DNA from: Adineta ricciae
Taxonomy: Eukaryota; Rotifera; Eurotatoria; Adinetida; Adinetidae
DNA length: 64,000 nucleotides
Direction of reading: 5' to 3'
NCBI GenBank assembly: GCA_905250025.1
Contig: CAJNOJ010000082.1
Span: 310,001-374,000, forward strand
The notes under the pieces are model-generated. The model worked only from the letters and a program-made list of their open reading frames with translations, did not search any database and had not been told where the DNA came from. The number at the start of each line of letters is the position of its first letter. Within the stretch, counting starts at the first letter, position 1. This document shows positions 37,298 to 51,500 of the stretch, piece by piece. A program made the position numbers and the translations under genes.

Positions 37298-40200
37298 TTT
37301 TAATATCGACGAAGAACATGTTGATATGATGAATATTTTTCGTAAATAAAAGAAAAACACAAATTCATCCTATATGAAGCAATTGAATGATTTTAGGCTC
37401 GTATTTATCTGGTGAAAGTCCAGCAACAGTGTCTGATCTTGAATCAAAAGGTAAAATTAGGTCTTGTGTTCGATAGAGAATGGAGAAAAAAAGATTCTTC
37501 TTTTCTCTTCATGTGTTCTTTCCAGAGTTAAGCAGACAGGATGCTCTTGAACATCGTGATTCATGTGAATCTTTCTATTCCTGCCGTTCTCTCCCGGGTA
37601 TTTTACTTTTCTTCACCTATTAAATCATTTCACCACTATTCCTCTACCACCTAATTATGATTTGCTTAATCTTTTCAATTAATTTTCAATACAGAATTAA
37701 ATCTCATTCTGTTTTTCTAGAAACTCATCGAGATAATGATTCATTTTTAATGAAAAACAGTATCAGATCCAATGGATACGCTAGTAAGTTCTTAGAAATT
37801 AATAATATATGTTTATCTCTGTGATTTACATATTTATTAAACATTTAAAAGGCAATGTCTTTCGTTCCGTACGTCATTTTTTTCTTATATAATTAGCAGA
37901 TGATATTTGTAACGGCAAAGCAAACGTACTCAATATGAAATGTTAAAAGACCGGAAGAAATATGTAAAGAGTCATTCATTCATCACTCAGTCTTTTCGAC
38001 TGAAATATTTGCGAGAGAGAGAGAAAAAGAGAAACTAGTCCGATGGAATGATGATTATTTGTTTGTATGCTTTTTCTTTTTCTTATCATATTACTTCTTA
38101 GGTTTTTTTTCTATTCAACGGTATAGAATGGGGTTTTGTTGATGAATCCATTCTTTATCTTGGTGTTCCTTTATAAAACATTCGAACGAGAGGATCGTGG
38201 GGAAATTTAGTTGTATCTTTTCGACTACAAAATAATGCTGTTTCTCAAGAGACGAACAAGGCGAGCTTTTTCTTTTCTTTTTCAATAAAGAGAGCTAATC
38301 AGTCAGAATATATCGTTCAGTCATTTCCTTGATAGTCGAACATCTGATGCTCGAAGGAAAAAAGAGAAAAACATTGATCAATGTGAGTTTTAGGTGATCG
38401 ACAAGCAATGAATGCAAATCGAAATCAAAAACAGCATGACATAATCGTTGATTCAGTAAGTTGACGAAAATGATTTGCTAATCTGAGCATTGATTTTAGA
38501 ATTATGTTCATAAGAAAGTACCGATCGTGCCTGTTGATCGCTCAAAATATATCTACTATTATGGAAAACTTCTTCCTGTCGATTATATTCTTGTTTATAC
38601 GCGTTACCATTCGAATCACTTTCGACGAAGAGCTCATCGATCCAAGCGCCAACATGAAGAGTATCGAGAGTTTTTTCAAGATCGTCTTAGAAAATTAGGT
38701 TTCATTGTTGTTGAAGAGCGACTAACTGACGAAGTTTGTAAAGCCAACTTTGTTTCTCTGTCGAGAAACGCATTTTCAACATTCTATTCTTAGGAAAATG
38801 ATCTTCTAAATCTGCGACAAGCTGAAAACTCCGCTGATATTTCTGATAACAACAATAATACAAATGCAGAAAGTAATCACGTACTTGCTCGTGGCTTTTC
38901 AACGTTACAGCGACATGTGTCAATACGTTTACAAAATATCAGTTCACATTTAAAAAAAGATTCCACCGATAATCGCAATAAGGCTATTGATGAAGAAGAA
39001 TCTGTTCAATTAGAAGATTCCAAAGAGAATATCAATCGAGAGAATGGTTGTCGAGTATGTGATGTTTACACAAATCGATTAGGAATGTCATTGTTGTTTA
39101 GAATAAAAGAACATTTTCGAGCGAACGTGATGATGAATTGAAACAAGATGAAAGATATTTTGTCAAAATCCATGCACCTTTCGAAGCTTTATTAGTATTA
39201 GTAAGAAGCGATTGTAATCAATCGAATGATGTTTTATCACCTGATTTTGCATTTCTAGGCTGAGAAATTGAAAGTTAAATTACCTTTTAGTGAAAATAAA
39301 GCACCATTGAGACCGGGATTATTTGATCATGGTCTACCTTGTCAATTTACTCGTCTTAATCCAGCTGAGTTTCCTCCACCACATAATGGAAAAACATACT
39401 TTACTGCTTGTTATCAAAAGAGCCTTCACTACAGGTAGGTTTTAATGTGAATGTACAACGAAGAGAATTTCCGATATCGAAATCTTCTAGATTTTCGGAA
39501 CATTTCGGTGATGTTAATCAAGTATTTCGTCCGGCCGAACGAAGTCGTTTAGTCTATGAAATTCTTCTCCGTTGTCCGTATAGATCGCCTGAGCCATTAC
39601 TAACTGGTAAGTAGGAATGAACTCAGAATCGTTTTTCTTTTATGCTACAACGGCAAACCTTGTTAGCATTCGATGAGAAGAGAACAATACTTGATCTTTT
39701 TAGACAGAATGCTTGTTTTATTATTTAACGATCACGATCGTAAGTAGCTTGCAACTCGAACTTGTAATACTTGCCTGCGACCACTAATCTCATTTGATTG
39801 TTTTAACACTGATTTGAAGAACTAGATTTTTAGATTCATTTGTTCTTCTTTTATAATTGTAGCGATTGATGAAATTGAAAGTGAACCACCGGAAAAGGAT
39901 TCCACTGCACCAAATCCAGTTATGAATAGCCGACAATCACAAGCGAGTGAAAAGCAAACATTAAAGATCGAAGAAGCTTTCACATCGAGTACACGAAGAT
40001 CAGGTAAAACTAGATTTGGTAAATGAGGAAATATTTATCTTTACATTCGTTTTCTAGGCATGAAAGATACAGGTAAAGAGTAATACAACATGCGATCTTT
40101 TATTTCATGGTGTTTTTCTCATAGGCATCGAAGTTTTACTTGAAGAAGGTGTTTACGAAGCAGCATTTCCATTACATGATCAGCTAATTCAGGAAGAAGA

Positions 40201-42962
40201 TGCTGGCGAACCTGAAACATGGAACGATCGAACGGTATATCATGAAACTTGGCACTCATCTATGATTTCTTGTTTTATTGATTAGAAATTATATCATCGT
40301 TGGGCAAGGTTCAGTAATATATTTCGCGTTCAGCCTATTCGAGCCATTCGAGACTATTACGGTGAACGTTTAGCATTCTATTTCGCTTGGCTTGGATGGT
40401 ATAATTCACTATTGACGGTTCCGTCGATTCTCGGAGTCTTTGTTCTTCTATGGGGCCTCTTGTCAGTTAAATATGACCAACCAACATTAGATATATGTAA
40501 TCCTACTTCCAGTTATTTAATGTGTCCAAAAATTGTAATGAAAGACGATATGTTATTCTCGCTCAATTTCATTTATTATTTCAGGATCGGCAAGCATATT
40601 GGTTTTTAAATGAGACATGTTTTAATGCTAAAGTATGATGAAGAGAAACAATTTTATATTTACTTCATTTCTTTGTTAGATATCCTATATTTTTGATAAT
40701 TCGGCTTCGGTGGCTTTTGCTATTATCATCAGTATCTTTGCCGTTAGCGTGAATTTTCTCTGGCAAAGACAAGAGTATCGATTACAATTTGAATGGGATA
40801 TGGTAAAGAAAATAGACGAAACTAGAGTAAACTATTTTTACTTTATTAGACGGATATTACTGAAGATACCGAAACTTTGCGACCGGATTTTGAACGGCGT
40901 GTAGAAAAAACAATTATCAACAAAGTTACAGATAAATTTGAACCTTATGTACCGTTTTATAAACGTCTTATCAGTTATATGTACGTGGAGAATCATCGTA
41001 TTGTCAAATTGAATGAATAACTTTCTTTAGGTCATCATTCTCAGTTGTATTATTTATGGTATTACTTGTTCTAGCTGTTGTTGCTGGCATTGTTGTCTAT
41101 CGGTAATGAAAAAATGGAGTATTTTTGGTAATAGTCAATAATTTCTATTGATTAGATTAAGTGTTTCGGCAGCATTTAATACAATTGATCGAGGAATGTG
41201 GATTTATCGTTGGAAGCCAATCATTGTCCCAATCACTGGAGGTTAGAACGTAAAATCTTTATTAATATTTCATATATCGAGTTCTTCGTGTAGGTCATCG
41301 AGACCTAAAAATATGAAACTAAGATGCTTTTCCTTATATTTTTCTTCTATTTCCCTTTCAGCTTTAATCAATTTGGTCATTATTTTAATTTTACAATATT
41401 TCTATGAAATTCTGGCTATATGGTTAACGAATGCAGAATTACATCGCACTGATAAGACTTATGAAGCGAGTCTAACAATAAAGATGTTTCTCTTTCAATT
41501 TGTGAACTATTACGCCAGTATATTCTATATTGCTTTGATAAAACCGTTGATTATCTACAAACCAACGCATCTTGATCATCATTCGAGACCGTTTCGTCTA
41601 GAAGAATGTGATGTCAGCGGTTGCGTATGGGAGTTATCGATCCAATTGATCATTATCATGGTCGGTAAACAACTGATATCGAACATATGGGAATTTTATT
41701 TTTCGAGATTATGGAACATGTGTCGAAAACGTATTAAATTTCGTCAAACCGTTCGTCAAATCAACAAACGGAATGCTAAAATGAAGCAAATGCATGACCA
41801 ATCTTTAAACATGAATTTGACACGTTCCTACGAAGAAGACTTTCTTTTACAACCATTTGAACTAACAACACTTTTTTATGAATATTTGGAGATTATTTTA
41901 CAATTCGGTTTTGTCACATTCTTTTGTTTATCATTTCCTCTGGCACCATTATTTGCATTCATTAATAATATTTTCGAAATACGTATCGATGCATTGAAAG
42001 TTGTCAAAGAATTCCGTCGACCTGTTGCACGTCCCGCGGCGGGCATTGGAACATGGAATTCGATTTTAGCCATCATGGCAAAAGTAACTGTTCTATCCAA
42101 TGCATTTTTGATTGCGATCACATCGGAATATATTCCTCGACATGTTTACTATTGGACAATCGGAAATTATTCATTAAATGGTTTCCTTCATCATACATTA
42201 GCACCGTTTCATCCAAGTGATTTTCCTCCCGCAATCAATCGCACATCACTCGAGTGTCGATTTATTGAATTTCGTTTGATTGATTTATCAAAACAATCAA
42301 CGTTTTTCTTACCATTTGCACAATCATATCATCTATCACATTTTGATTGCAATTCATCGTTAGCAAATGAAATACGCTCACAGATTGATTTTTCTACCTG
42401 TTATTATAAAGATTATCGACTTGTAAGTCGTATTATCGAACGAGCCAACTATTTTTCTATTTTATTCGTTTTCCGTCATAGGATCATACACATAATTATG
42501 CACGGTCGTATATGTTTTACTACGTTATGGTAGCAAGATTAGCATTTGTCATTATATTCGAGGTAAAATCATAGTTTATTACACGACTGTGTCAGAATAA
42601 GTCTTCTCGTCTCGGCGGCGTTTTTTGCTTTAGCACTTTGTATACAGTATCCTGTTTCTTATTCGAAACTTTATACCACGTGGTCCGCGAAGCATTCGAG
42701 CTCAACTGGAACGATGCCGTTATTTAGTTCAACAAATGTATTGGTATGTCTGACAGATCATCATTTATTGCATAACCGAGAATGTGTATTTCTTAGGGGT
42801 GCCGAATTATACGCCCAGAATCCAAATCTGATAAAAAAGGATGAAAACCGCGTTCGAGTTGACGAAGCTGATCATGATCAACGTCGGCAGAGTATTCTTC
42901 CTCCATTGATGACACCTACGAATGATTTAACTTTCACTGGAACTGCTGGTTTGGATGTGTAA
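37298..42962 (+). CDS. Anoctamin (TMEM16) family calcium-activated channel/scramblase
   Basis: Ten-helix membrane protein of the TMEM16 family. Short N-terminal exons (37298-37341, 37397-37450, 37526-37597, 37721-37783, 38394-38455) chain in phase into the dimerisation domain (YGKLLPVDYILVYTRYH at about 38560-38610; PLHDQL at about 40170). TM1-TM3 follow (from about 40370). The large exon 41351-42475 holds TM5-TM8. All six calcium ligands known from TMEM16A appear present: Asn and Glu in ISNIWEFYF, both Glu in EYLEIILQFGF, and Glu and Asp in NNIFEIRIDALK. The C-terminus ends at stop 42960-42962. About 900 residues. The paralogue (channel or scramblase) cannot be told. The first exon is not fixed; the earliest in-frame ATG seen is 37326. 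Confidence 0.92.
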
Positions 42963-43166
42963 TATCAATTCGATTTCATTCTGCTCAATGGTACATGTTG
43001 ACAATCATCTGATTAGGTTTATTTCACTTTCGTGATACAGTTCTGAACTCAGTATGTTGATGTTGTTAATCTAATTTTGTTTCGAAATATACATATCTCT
43101 TAGTTGACATAAGAATTTTATTCGGCATTTTGTGTACAGAAAAAAGATACAGATGAATCATTCGTT

Positions 43167-46100
43167 TTAGACATACGATATGTTTTGTGAAAGGAAATCT
43201 GCAAGATATTTTGTTAGATCTAACTGTTGGAAATTATGTTGACTGGGAATATCTAAGTTTTTGCGAATAATTTTTCGAGCGATTTCGGACAATTTCAATG
43301 GTGTTGATTGCAATTTGTTGATTCGTGTTTTAAGCAGAACTGTATCGTCATTTGATTGCTCCGCAGTAAATTGTGAAAGAAATTTCTGATTAATTATGGA
43401 ATAAAATTGCTCAATGTCATAAAAATAGCGAATCAATTGAATAACATTGAAAAAGTATTCGCACACGGTGATGTATTCTTTGTCTTTTCGGTTGACTAAC
43501 ACAATCGTATCTGGATAAATGGAAATGGTATTCAATAAATCGATGATGAATTCCGTTTTATCAGTTATTGGTGAACAATTGTATTCAAGTAAAGTTAAGT
43601 AAAATAATGGACAATCATTGACCAACGTACCCGGAAATATAGGCAATTTCGAGTCGTGCAAACGCGCACCTTTCTCTAATAATTGACGAAGATGTTGAAC
43701 ATCAAGATCATGATGATGATATTGTGCACGTTGATAGAGAAGATCGAGTAACGTCGATCCACAATGTAATTCATTGATATCTGGATTTGTTTTCTAAATA
43801 AAAGAAGACAAAAATAATGATGAAGAGAAGTTTGTCTTATTCAAATGAACTTACCAGCCAGTAATCAATAAAATATCGAGCAGCATGTTGATCGCCATGT
43901 CGAACAACTGTGTGCAAAAAAGTGCCTTTGGGTTCATCAACTTGCTCATAAGTACATCCATTTTGCATTAGAAATTCGATTATATCTAATGATTTTTTAC
44001 TTTTTACCAAGCAAGCATAATGCAAAGCTGTATATCCATGAAGACATCGTGCTAGTATATCAACTCTATAATTTGAAATTAAGTATTTCACCACTTCTAG
44101 TTTGCCTTGCATGCATGCGATTAATAATGGTGATATCTTCGATGGATTACTCTGATCATTCAGTAAATCTTCATGTTCACCTTTATACAAATCGATCAAA
44201 TCGAATTTATAATCTTCATCGATTTTTGATAATAATAAACCAGTATGAATAGGTAAATAATTCTCACTATCGCGCACATCGATTCGAGCATTGCATAGAA
44301 GAAGATACTGAACAAGATCGTAGTCATTGCTTGTAAATGCGTAAAACAATGGTGTTTGTTGATAAAAATCGAGTACGTCAATGCTCAAACCACCGACTTC
44401 AATTAAATAGAACGCACATGTCATAGAGCCGCTTTTACATGCTAAATGCAGTGCTGTCTGTTGTTCATTATTCACACCGTTAATATCAGCACCGTTCTTT
44501 AATAAAAGGTAAACAATATCTGCTTGTTGAAAATTCGCTGCTAATAGTAATGGTTTCATTCCATCAGCTGCCGATTCATTGATGATTTCTTTACTTTCTG
44601 GTTTCGAAAGAAGACACTTCGTTAACTGACAAGCATTTGTAGGATGTTGAACAGCCAAATGCAATGGTGTATCACCGATAACGTCCTGAATATTAATCTT
44701 CACGTTATTGTCGATCAAAAGCTGAACAAGTTTGTCATTTCCGGAACTTAAGGCATAGAAAAGACAATTTCGATTATTGGCATCCAATGCATTGATATCG
44801 ATTTTTGATGACTTGAGCAATAAGGAAACTAGTTCATGATTGCCCAATTGACATGCAACATGGAGAGATTGTCGAGAAAAAATATCCTGTTTGCTTAAAA
44901 TAACATCTTTTTCAATCAACAAACGACATAGATCGTTGGCTTGATAGACTGTACATAACATAAATGGGTCAATTAGCTGTTCAGTTCGTTTTTCGAAATC
45001 GAAAATGCCATTTTTATCATTGAGTAACAATTTTAACATATCTGAACGTTTAGTTGTGTTTCTTGACATACAAATATAATGCACAGCGGTATTGCCATTC
45101 ATATCGCATCCATCTCGTTCTAAATTTCGATATTGTAACAAATATTCAATACCATCGAGAAAACACTCATCAATGGCAATCATTAACGGTGTTCGTCCGA
45201 TGATTGTGGCCTTATTTAATAGATCAGGTTGATGTTCGAGAAGAAGTTGCATCAGACTGAGATTATGACTTAAACACGCATACGTTAATAAAGTGCGACC
45301 TTGATGATCCGATTGAGTTAAATCAATTGAATAGAAATTTTTTTCACAATAATTTAGCAAGTATTTCATCAGGTCATATTGTCCTTGTTGATCATCCTGC
45401 GTTATCTCTTCTATATAGGCTGGCATGCAAAGAAAATGAATCGATGTTCGGCCAAAGTCATCTTGAGCCGTAAGCTGGATACCTTTAGAAAGAAATAGAT
45501 CAACTAAGGTGCGATTTCGTGTCCAACAAGCATAATGAATCGGCTGAATGTTGAATTTATCACATGCATTCACACATGCACCATGCTCAATTAAATCTTG
45601 TGCTAATTGTGTTGTATGCTTTGCTCGGCATGTCCAATGTAGTGGCGTGGATAATTCCGTTGATATCATATTGACTCTCGCACCATGATTTAACAAGAGT
45701 CGAAGCGTATGTGCATACGAAACGAGTCTTTTGGGAAAATATTTTGACCAAAGACAAACTAATTGAAGGCCTGTGAGGTTACGAATCAATTCTTGTTTGT
45801 TTGTTTTAATGTTTTCATATACTAATGAAAATGTTTCATTGATATCTTGCTCATTTTGAAGGTATAATAAGCAAACTTGACTAAAACCATAGACACATGC
45901 TTCATGAAATCCGCTCATTGTTGATGAAACACGTTTGTCTTGCTTGTAATGGTGAACATTTTTTTCTAAAAGATATTTCACCAATTCATACAACTGAATA
46001 TCATAGAGAAATCGTAAGAGTGTATCAACTTTATCACTCGATGTTCTATCATTTAATAATGTCATGTAAAAGTCATCTAGTTCAGTAAATAATTCTTGCT

Positions 46101-46333
46101 CCCATAGTTTGACGAGATAAAGAAGATCCGGAATCCAATCTTGAATGTATTTTGCTAGAAAGAAAACGACAAAAGTAGTTAACATGTCATGTGAAATCAT
46201 TACACTTACCGTCGATAATATCTGATTCAGTTAGCTTACGTGACAGCTCAGTCGCATCTTGTAAATAATTGTCTTCTGTACTTAATTTCCAAAAGTCATA
46301 AATTAACGAGATTTTATTCGTATTGAGTAACAT
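43167..46333 (-). CDS. Ankyrin-repeat protein with C-terminal SOCS box (ASB-like)
   Basis: Three exons (46210-46333, 43855-46154, 43167-43793) give 1,016 residues in phase. Ankyrin repeats of the form TPLHLA / G..LL..A fill most of the chain (for example STPLHWTC, DTPLHLAVQHP, QTALHLACKSG and YTALHYACL), with about 17-20 repeats by eye. The last 45 residues (PLKLSEIARKIIRKNL ... LTKYLADFL) fit a SOCS box, which recruits Elongin B/C and a cullin-5 ligase. So it is a likely substrate receptor of a ubiquitin ligase, with target binding through the repeats. It is longer than most ASB proteins. No particular orthologue is recognised. Confidence 0.85.
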
Positions 46334-48531
46334 TATTTTTTATTCGTTTTTTTTTTAATATAACGGTCAAACGACATATTGATTTGATATATTTTGGTAG
46401 GGAATATTTATATTCCAAAACGAAATAAACGACGTCATTTACATTATTTTAGTTAATTGTTAATTGAATGAAGCACGTGAACACATGTTTTTTTTACATA
46501 CCTTTAGTTAACGAAACATATGACTGGTGAAGACACGCGTTTACATTTGTCGAAATTTTGCGCAATTCGAATACGGGCCTATTCATGACGTGCTTTTCTT
46601 TCCGATGTGCATGAAGTAACAGTCGAACACAAAAATAACGGCAAAATTAGTTGCTCATTCAGTACAACAGAGGAAACGAAACAGGAATTTTTCGCTCGAC
46701 ATTCTTGTTTCTTTCTCTATTTATCATAGTAATCATGTCATAGACACTGATTTGTCTGGTAAACGTAATTTATGGCAGGGCAATGCGTTTTCTATGTCTT
46801 GATCACAATTAAGAGAAATTTCTATCGCTAATTGTTTGAAAAAAAAACCAAAGAAAATGTGTGAATATTCTCACACATTCATATAACAATATTTTTAAAG
46901 GGCAATACGAGTCCCGATCTACATGAAATGCGCTATAAAGAAAGAGAAAGCTGCTTTCAAATCATCAATTTAACAATAACAAGAAAACCAAACAGACAGG
47001 TTTTTTAGTATCAGCGTTCGCTACAACAGACTTCATAGTTGTATGATATGAGCGTTACCAATCAAGTTTTCCTTTCGCTACCCATCAGTAGGCTTTCCAT
47101 TCCAGTGTAACAAATAAGTTTTTCAGTTATCGAACCGCTTGCTTTGCTGTTAAAAGTGACCTTTCTCAATGGACTGTACTCTAGTGAAGAGCAAGTTTTA
47201 CATGACATTTCTCAAAATTCAACATGAAAGTAGTGATATTGATTGTCAAGTTGTCTCGATTTTAATTAACCAAGCGAGAAAAAACAAAGAAACGAACGAA
47301 CAAAAAAAGGAGAAGACACAATAAAAGAATATGGGCGAAACAAGTCAACATTTTTCTTACACAAATATACATAAAAAAGTAGCATGTCCCAATCTAAACA
47401 AGTCAATTTGATTTGACTCAACAAATATGTAAGGTCAAAATACCCGTAACTGAAAACTGTGACCGAAAACGAAAAATCAAAGTCGAAACTGACAGCAAGG
47501 CAGTAGTGTCAAACTTGAATTCAACTATTCAATTTTCGAGTTATACACGCATGATTATTCTATGACATATCGAAAGAGTGGTTGTCGTCGGTTAATACGA
47601 AGGGCTTACTTCGTTAGCGCACTGCTGGTACATTTTCCATTTCCAGAGGAGTTACCATTCTAGAATGGAAGACAAGATTGTGTAAATTACGATTTTGAAG
47701 AAAAATTTTTGTTCTCAAGAAATCTATTTTTGTGGCCGCTTTCGACAATAGATGTGTATTTGGCTTACGGTTTTTGATTTTACAGAAAAGAAGTGAATGC
47801 AATGGGTGAGGCATACTAGTGTTCACGCTTTTCGTTTGCGTTGACCTTCTGGTCGTTGAACAATGACTGAGATTCTGATTCATCTTTGTTATTCACGTTT
47901 CTAAGTATGTTTATTACAGTAGTTCAATTCAGAATTTAATTCTATATCGTCGAATAGTGACATTTTCATGGGCGGGATTTATTTAGTACAAAACTTTTTA
48001 GCTAAATTTTGTTTCATCGTGCTCCTCACAATTGTTACCTTCGACTAGACTAGACCAAACAGAAAACAACAGAATGAGCGTATTAAGAACGCACCTCTAA
48101 CTTATTGGGAACTTTTCCAATTGACTGCTCTACTTTGCCGACGAAACAGAATCCTTCAGATTATCTTTCACAAAATTCATACTGCATCGACGATCACGAG
48201 GAGCTAATTTCTTACTTGATTTTCGTCGAAAACACGGCATCTAAAGAATGGATTAATCAGATGAAGGCTTTTATGCAATATATTATCACAACTACGTCGA
48301 ATATATAATGGTTTTTGTGTAAATGACCTGACGACTGGGTGACGCGGATGATTATTCAATAGATGTCAGTAATCATCAGTATTCTACAGACCAATCCAAT
48401 TCGAGATAGCGGTAGAGGTCCATGAAGTTATTCTTCAATGGTACGAACAGAAGAACTTTTGGTTACCGTTCATTTGTCTACGTTCGTTTCATCTTTAGTA
48501 AACCGATACTATCATTTGAATGTGTTTTTAG
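46334..48531. other. 2.2 kb intergenic region
   Basis: Between the start of the ankyrin-SOCS gene and the EP400 start. Small frames at 47614-47883 (-) and 48105-48308 (+) have no recognisable domains or exon partners. A 5' untranslated exon of EP400 may lie in the last 300 bp, because an AG acceptor immediately precedes its ATG. Confidence 0.45.
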
Positions 48532-51500
48532 ATGACTTCTGTGGTGGAGTCGTCTACCACAATAGATGATGAATCAATGTCGACTACATTAAAACGACGT
48601 CGATCATCAACTACAATTCCAAATGAGACAGACACGGACGAAATGCCGTTTAAACGCGTTCGTTCTTCATCTTCTTCGACTAATCAGTTACCATCCGATA
48701 CAAATACCCTTCCATCCATGTTCACATGTCTTAATAACATAGTTCAATGTCATCGGAATTTAGTTCGCGAATATGTAGATTTACAAATGTGTGATCGTCC
48801 TGATTTATCATTAGATGAACAACGTTTTATTCAAGCCGAAGAAGATCTTATTGAGAAAGTTGAAAAGAATCTCCATGATATTAATCACCTACCATCGACG
48901 CCACCATCACGAAACGGTAAACGTCAACGATACCAATCGATGAATTCCACAAGTCAATCTGTTGATCGTGTTAAACATGAAACACTTATATTAAAGCGAA
49001 TAGATGAATTAAAAGCTGATGGTAAATGGACGAATCAGCGTTTAGCGAAATGTTTAGAGCCAAACAAACGCAAAACACATTGGGATTACCTACTCGATGA
49101 AATGCGTTGGTTAGCTGAAGATTTCGAACTAGAGAAACGTTGGAAACAAGCAATGGCAAAGAAACTTTCCCTAGCGGTTCTCAAATATTTTCGTGATAAA
49201 CAAAACCTTGAAGAGCAACAACAACACGATGAAATCAAACATTTACGTCAACATGCACAATTTGCATGCCGGGAAGTAATGCATTTCTGGAAAAATATCC
49301 ATAACATCGCTGAATATAAAACAATAACACGTACTCAACAACTAAGAAAATATCAATTAGATTTACCTTTGAATAGCAGTGTCGATCAACCAGAGAAATA
49401 TTCTGATTGGCTGGTACAATCATTGAGAAATTCGTCTGTATCACATTTAAACAATGAAATCGATGTGGATGAAGAAACCGATGACGAAGAAACTATTGAA
49501 CGTGAGGAACAAAACGAACCAGATGAATATGATTTGAATGAATTACAAGAATTAAAAGATGATCAACAAGAATCACTTGACACTCTATTGAAACGTCACT
49601 ATGGAATTGATCTATTAGATTTATCAACGGAAAATGCAGAAAACAATTCCGATGATGGTCAATTGTGTGAAGTATTCGCTGATGAACTCGATGAGCAAGA
49701 TCCTTCGTCAAATCAAGAACCAATTACAACCGAGAAACAAGTGGAGGATCTTGCGACAGCAGCTGAATCATTTCAACCAACAGGTCTCACGCTCCAGACA
49801 ACTTCAGTTAACATACCGGTGCCTTTTCTACTTAAACATTCGTTGAGAGAATATCAACATGTGGGTCTCAATTGGCTAGTTACATTCTATGAACATAAAC
49901 TCAATTGTATATTAGCTGATGAAATGGGTTTAGGCAAAACAATTCAAACCATTGCCTTGCTTGCACATTTAGCGTGTAAGAAAGGTGTTTGGGGTCCACA
50001 TTTAATCGTTGTTCCGACGAATATTATGCTTAATTGGGAATTAGAATTGAAGAAATGGTGTCCAGCATTTAAAATTTTCACTTATCATGGTTTCATAGAA
50101 GAACGTCAAGAATGGTCAAATGTGAATGCATTTCATATTTGTATTACATCATATAAACTTCTCCTGCAAGATACAACACTTTTTCAACGCAAGCAATGGA
50201 AATATCTCATTCTAGACGAAGCGCAAAACATTAAAAATTTCGAATCACCACGATGGCAAACATTGTTAAACATTCATTCCCAACGTCGATTATTATTGAC
50301 TGGCACACCCTTACCAAATTCATCAGTAGAGTTGTGGTCGCTGATGCATTTTCTAATACCAAATTTAATTGCATCACATGAACATTTTCGTGAATGGTTT
50401 CCAGATCCTTCAACAGAAACGAATGATTCAATAATAAAGCGTTCGCACAAGATCTTACGTGCATTTGTTTTACGTCGTTTGACAAATGATGTGGAAGAAC
50501 AATTGCCGAATAAGCATGAACATATTCTAATGTGCCGTTTATCGGAAAGACAAAGAGAATTGTACGAAAATTTCATTCAATGTCAGTCAACACGTGATAC
50601 TATTCAACAGGGATCTTATGTGTCTATGATGAATATACTTATGCAATTAAGGAATGTTTGTAATCATCCAGATCTATTTGAACCAAGACCAATTATTTCA
50701 CCATTTGTATGTCAAAAGCATTCGATTACCTGTGATGTACCAACATTAGTTACTGATATTCGATTAAAAAATCCACATCTAGCCTTGAATTCTTCGCGTA
50801 CTGATGCATTCTTTAGTTATCGAATCCAGTTTGCTTTACAAGCAACTAGAGAGATGATTATGAACGCGATCAACCACTTGCATACGAATGATATGGATGA
50901 TGATCATCATCCTCCGCGGATCCAATTAACAACAGATATTATCGAACGATATAGAGATGAATCAGTATGGTTTCAGACCAATGGCAATCTAAGAAATCTT
51001 CGCACTCGTTCTGGGATAAAACCAAGACTGTTAATTGAAAGGCAATTTCCATTGGATGAGATTTACGATGAGATTTGTAAACAACGTGAAGAAGAACGTT
51101 TAACTCGTTACGAACTCTTATGTGAAATAAATGCAGAACGATGTCAAAATCGTCCATTATATGGTTCTGATCTTCTTCAACAAATTGAATCAGCCATGCA
51201 TCCATGCCATTCCTCAAATCGAACGATATTCAATGGTTATGCATTATGCCAACAAGTTCATCGAAGCTTAACAACGATGAAAGATTATATGTCAATGACA
51301 AATGCACTTCGAGCATTAATCAAACCGAATCGAGATAGATTAGATGAATTGAAAGATATACTCGATCGATTTATCCTGTGTACAGCACGTGTATTAGCAT
51401 TTCCCGTTGAGTTGTCTCGATTGAATGGATTTTATCTAACAACAGAAGCGAGAACTGAAAAACCTTTAATTGAAGTTCTATCTTCGACTGATTTCGATGT

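Noticed and set aside
38702-38923. 73-residue minus-strand frame
   Set aside because: Opposite strand of anoctamin exons.
47614-47883. 89-residue minus-strand frame in the intergenic region
   Set aside because: No recognisable motif and no flanking exons in phase; likely chance.
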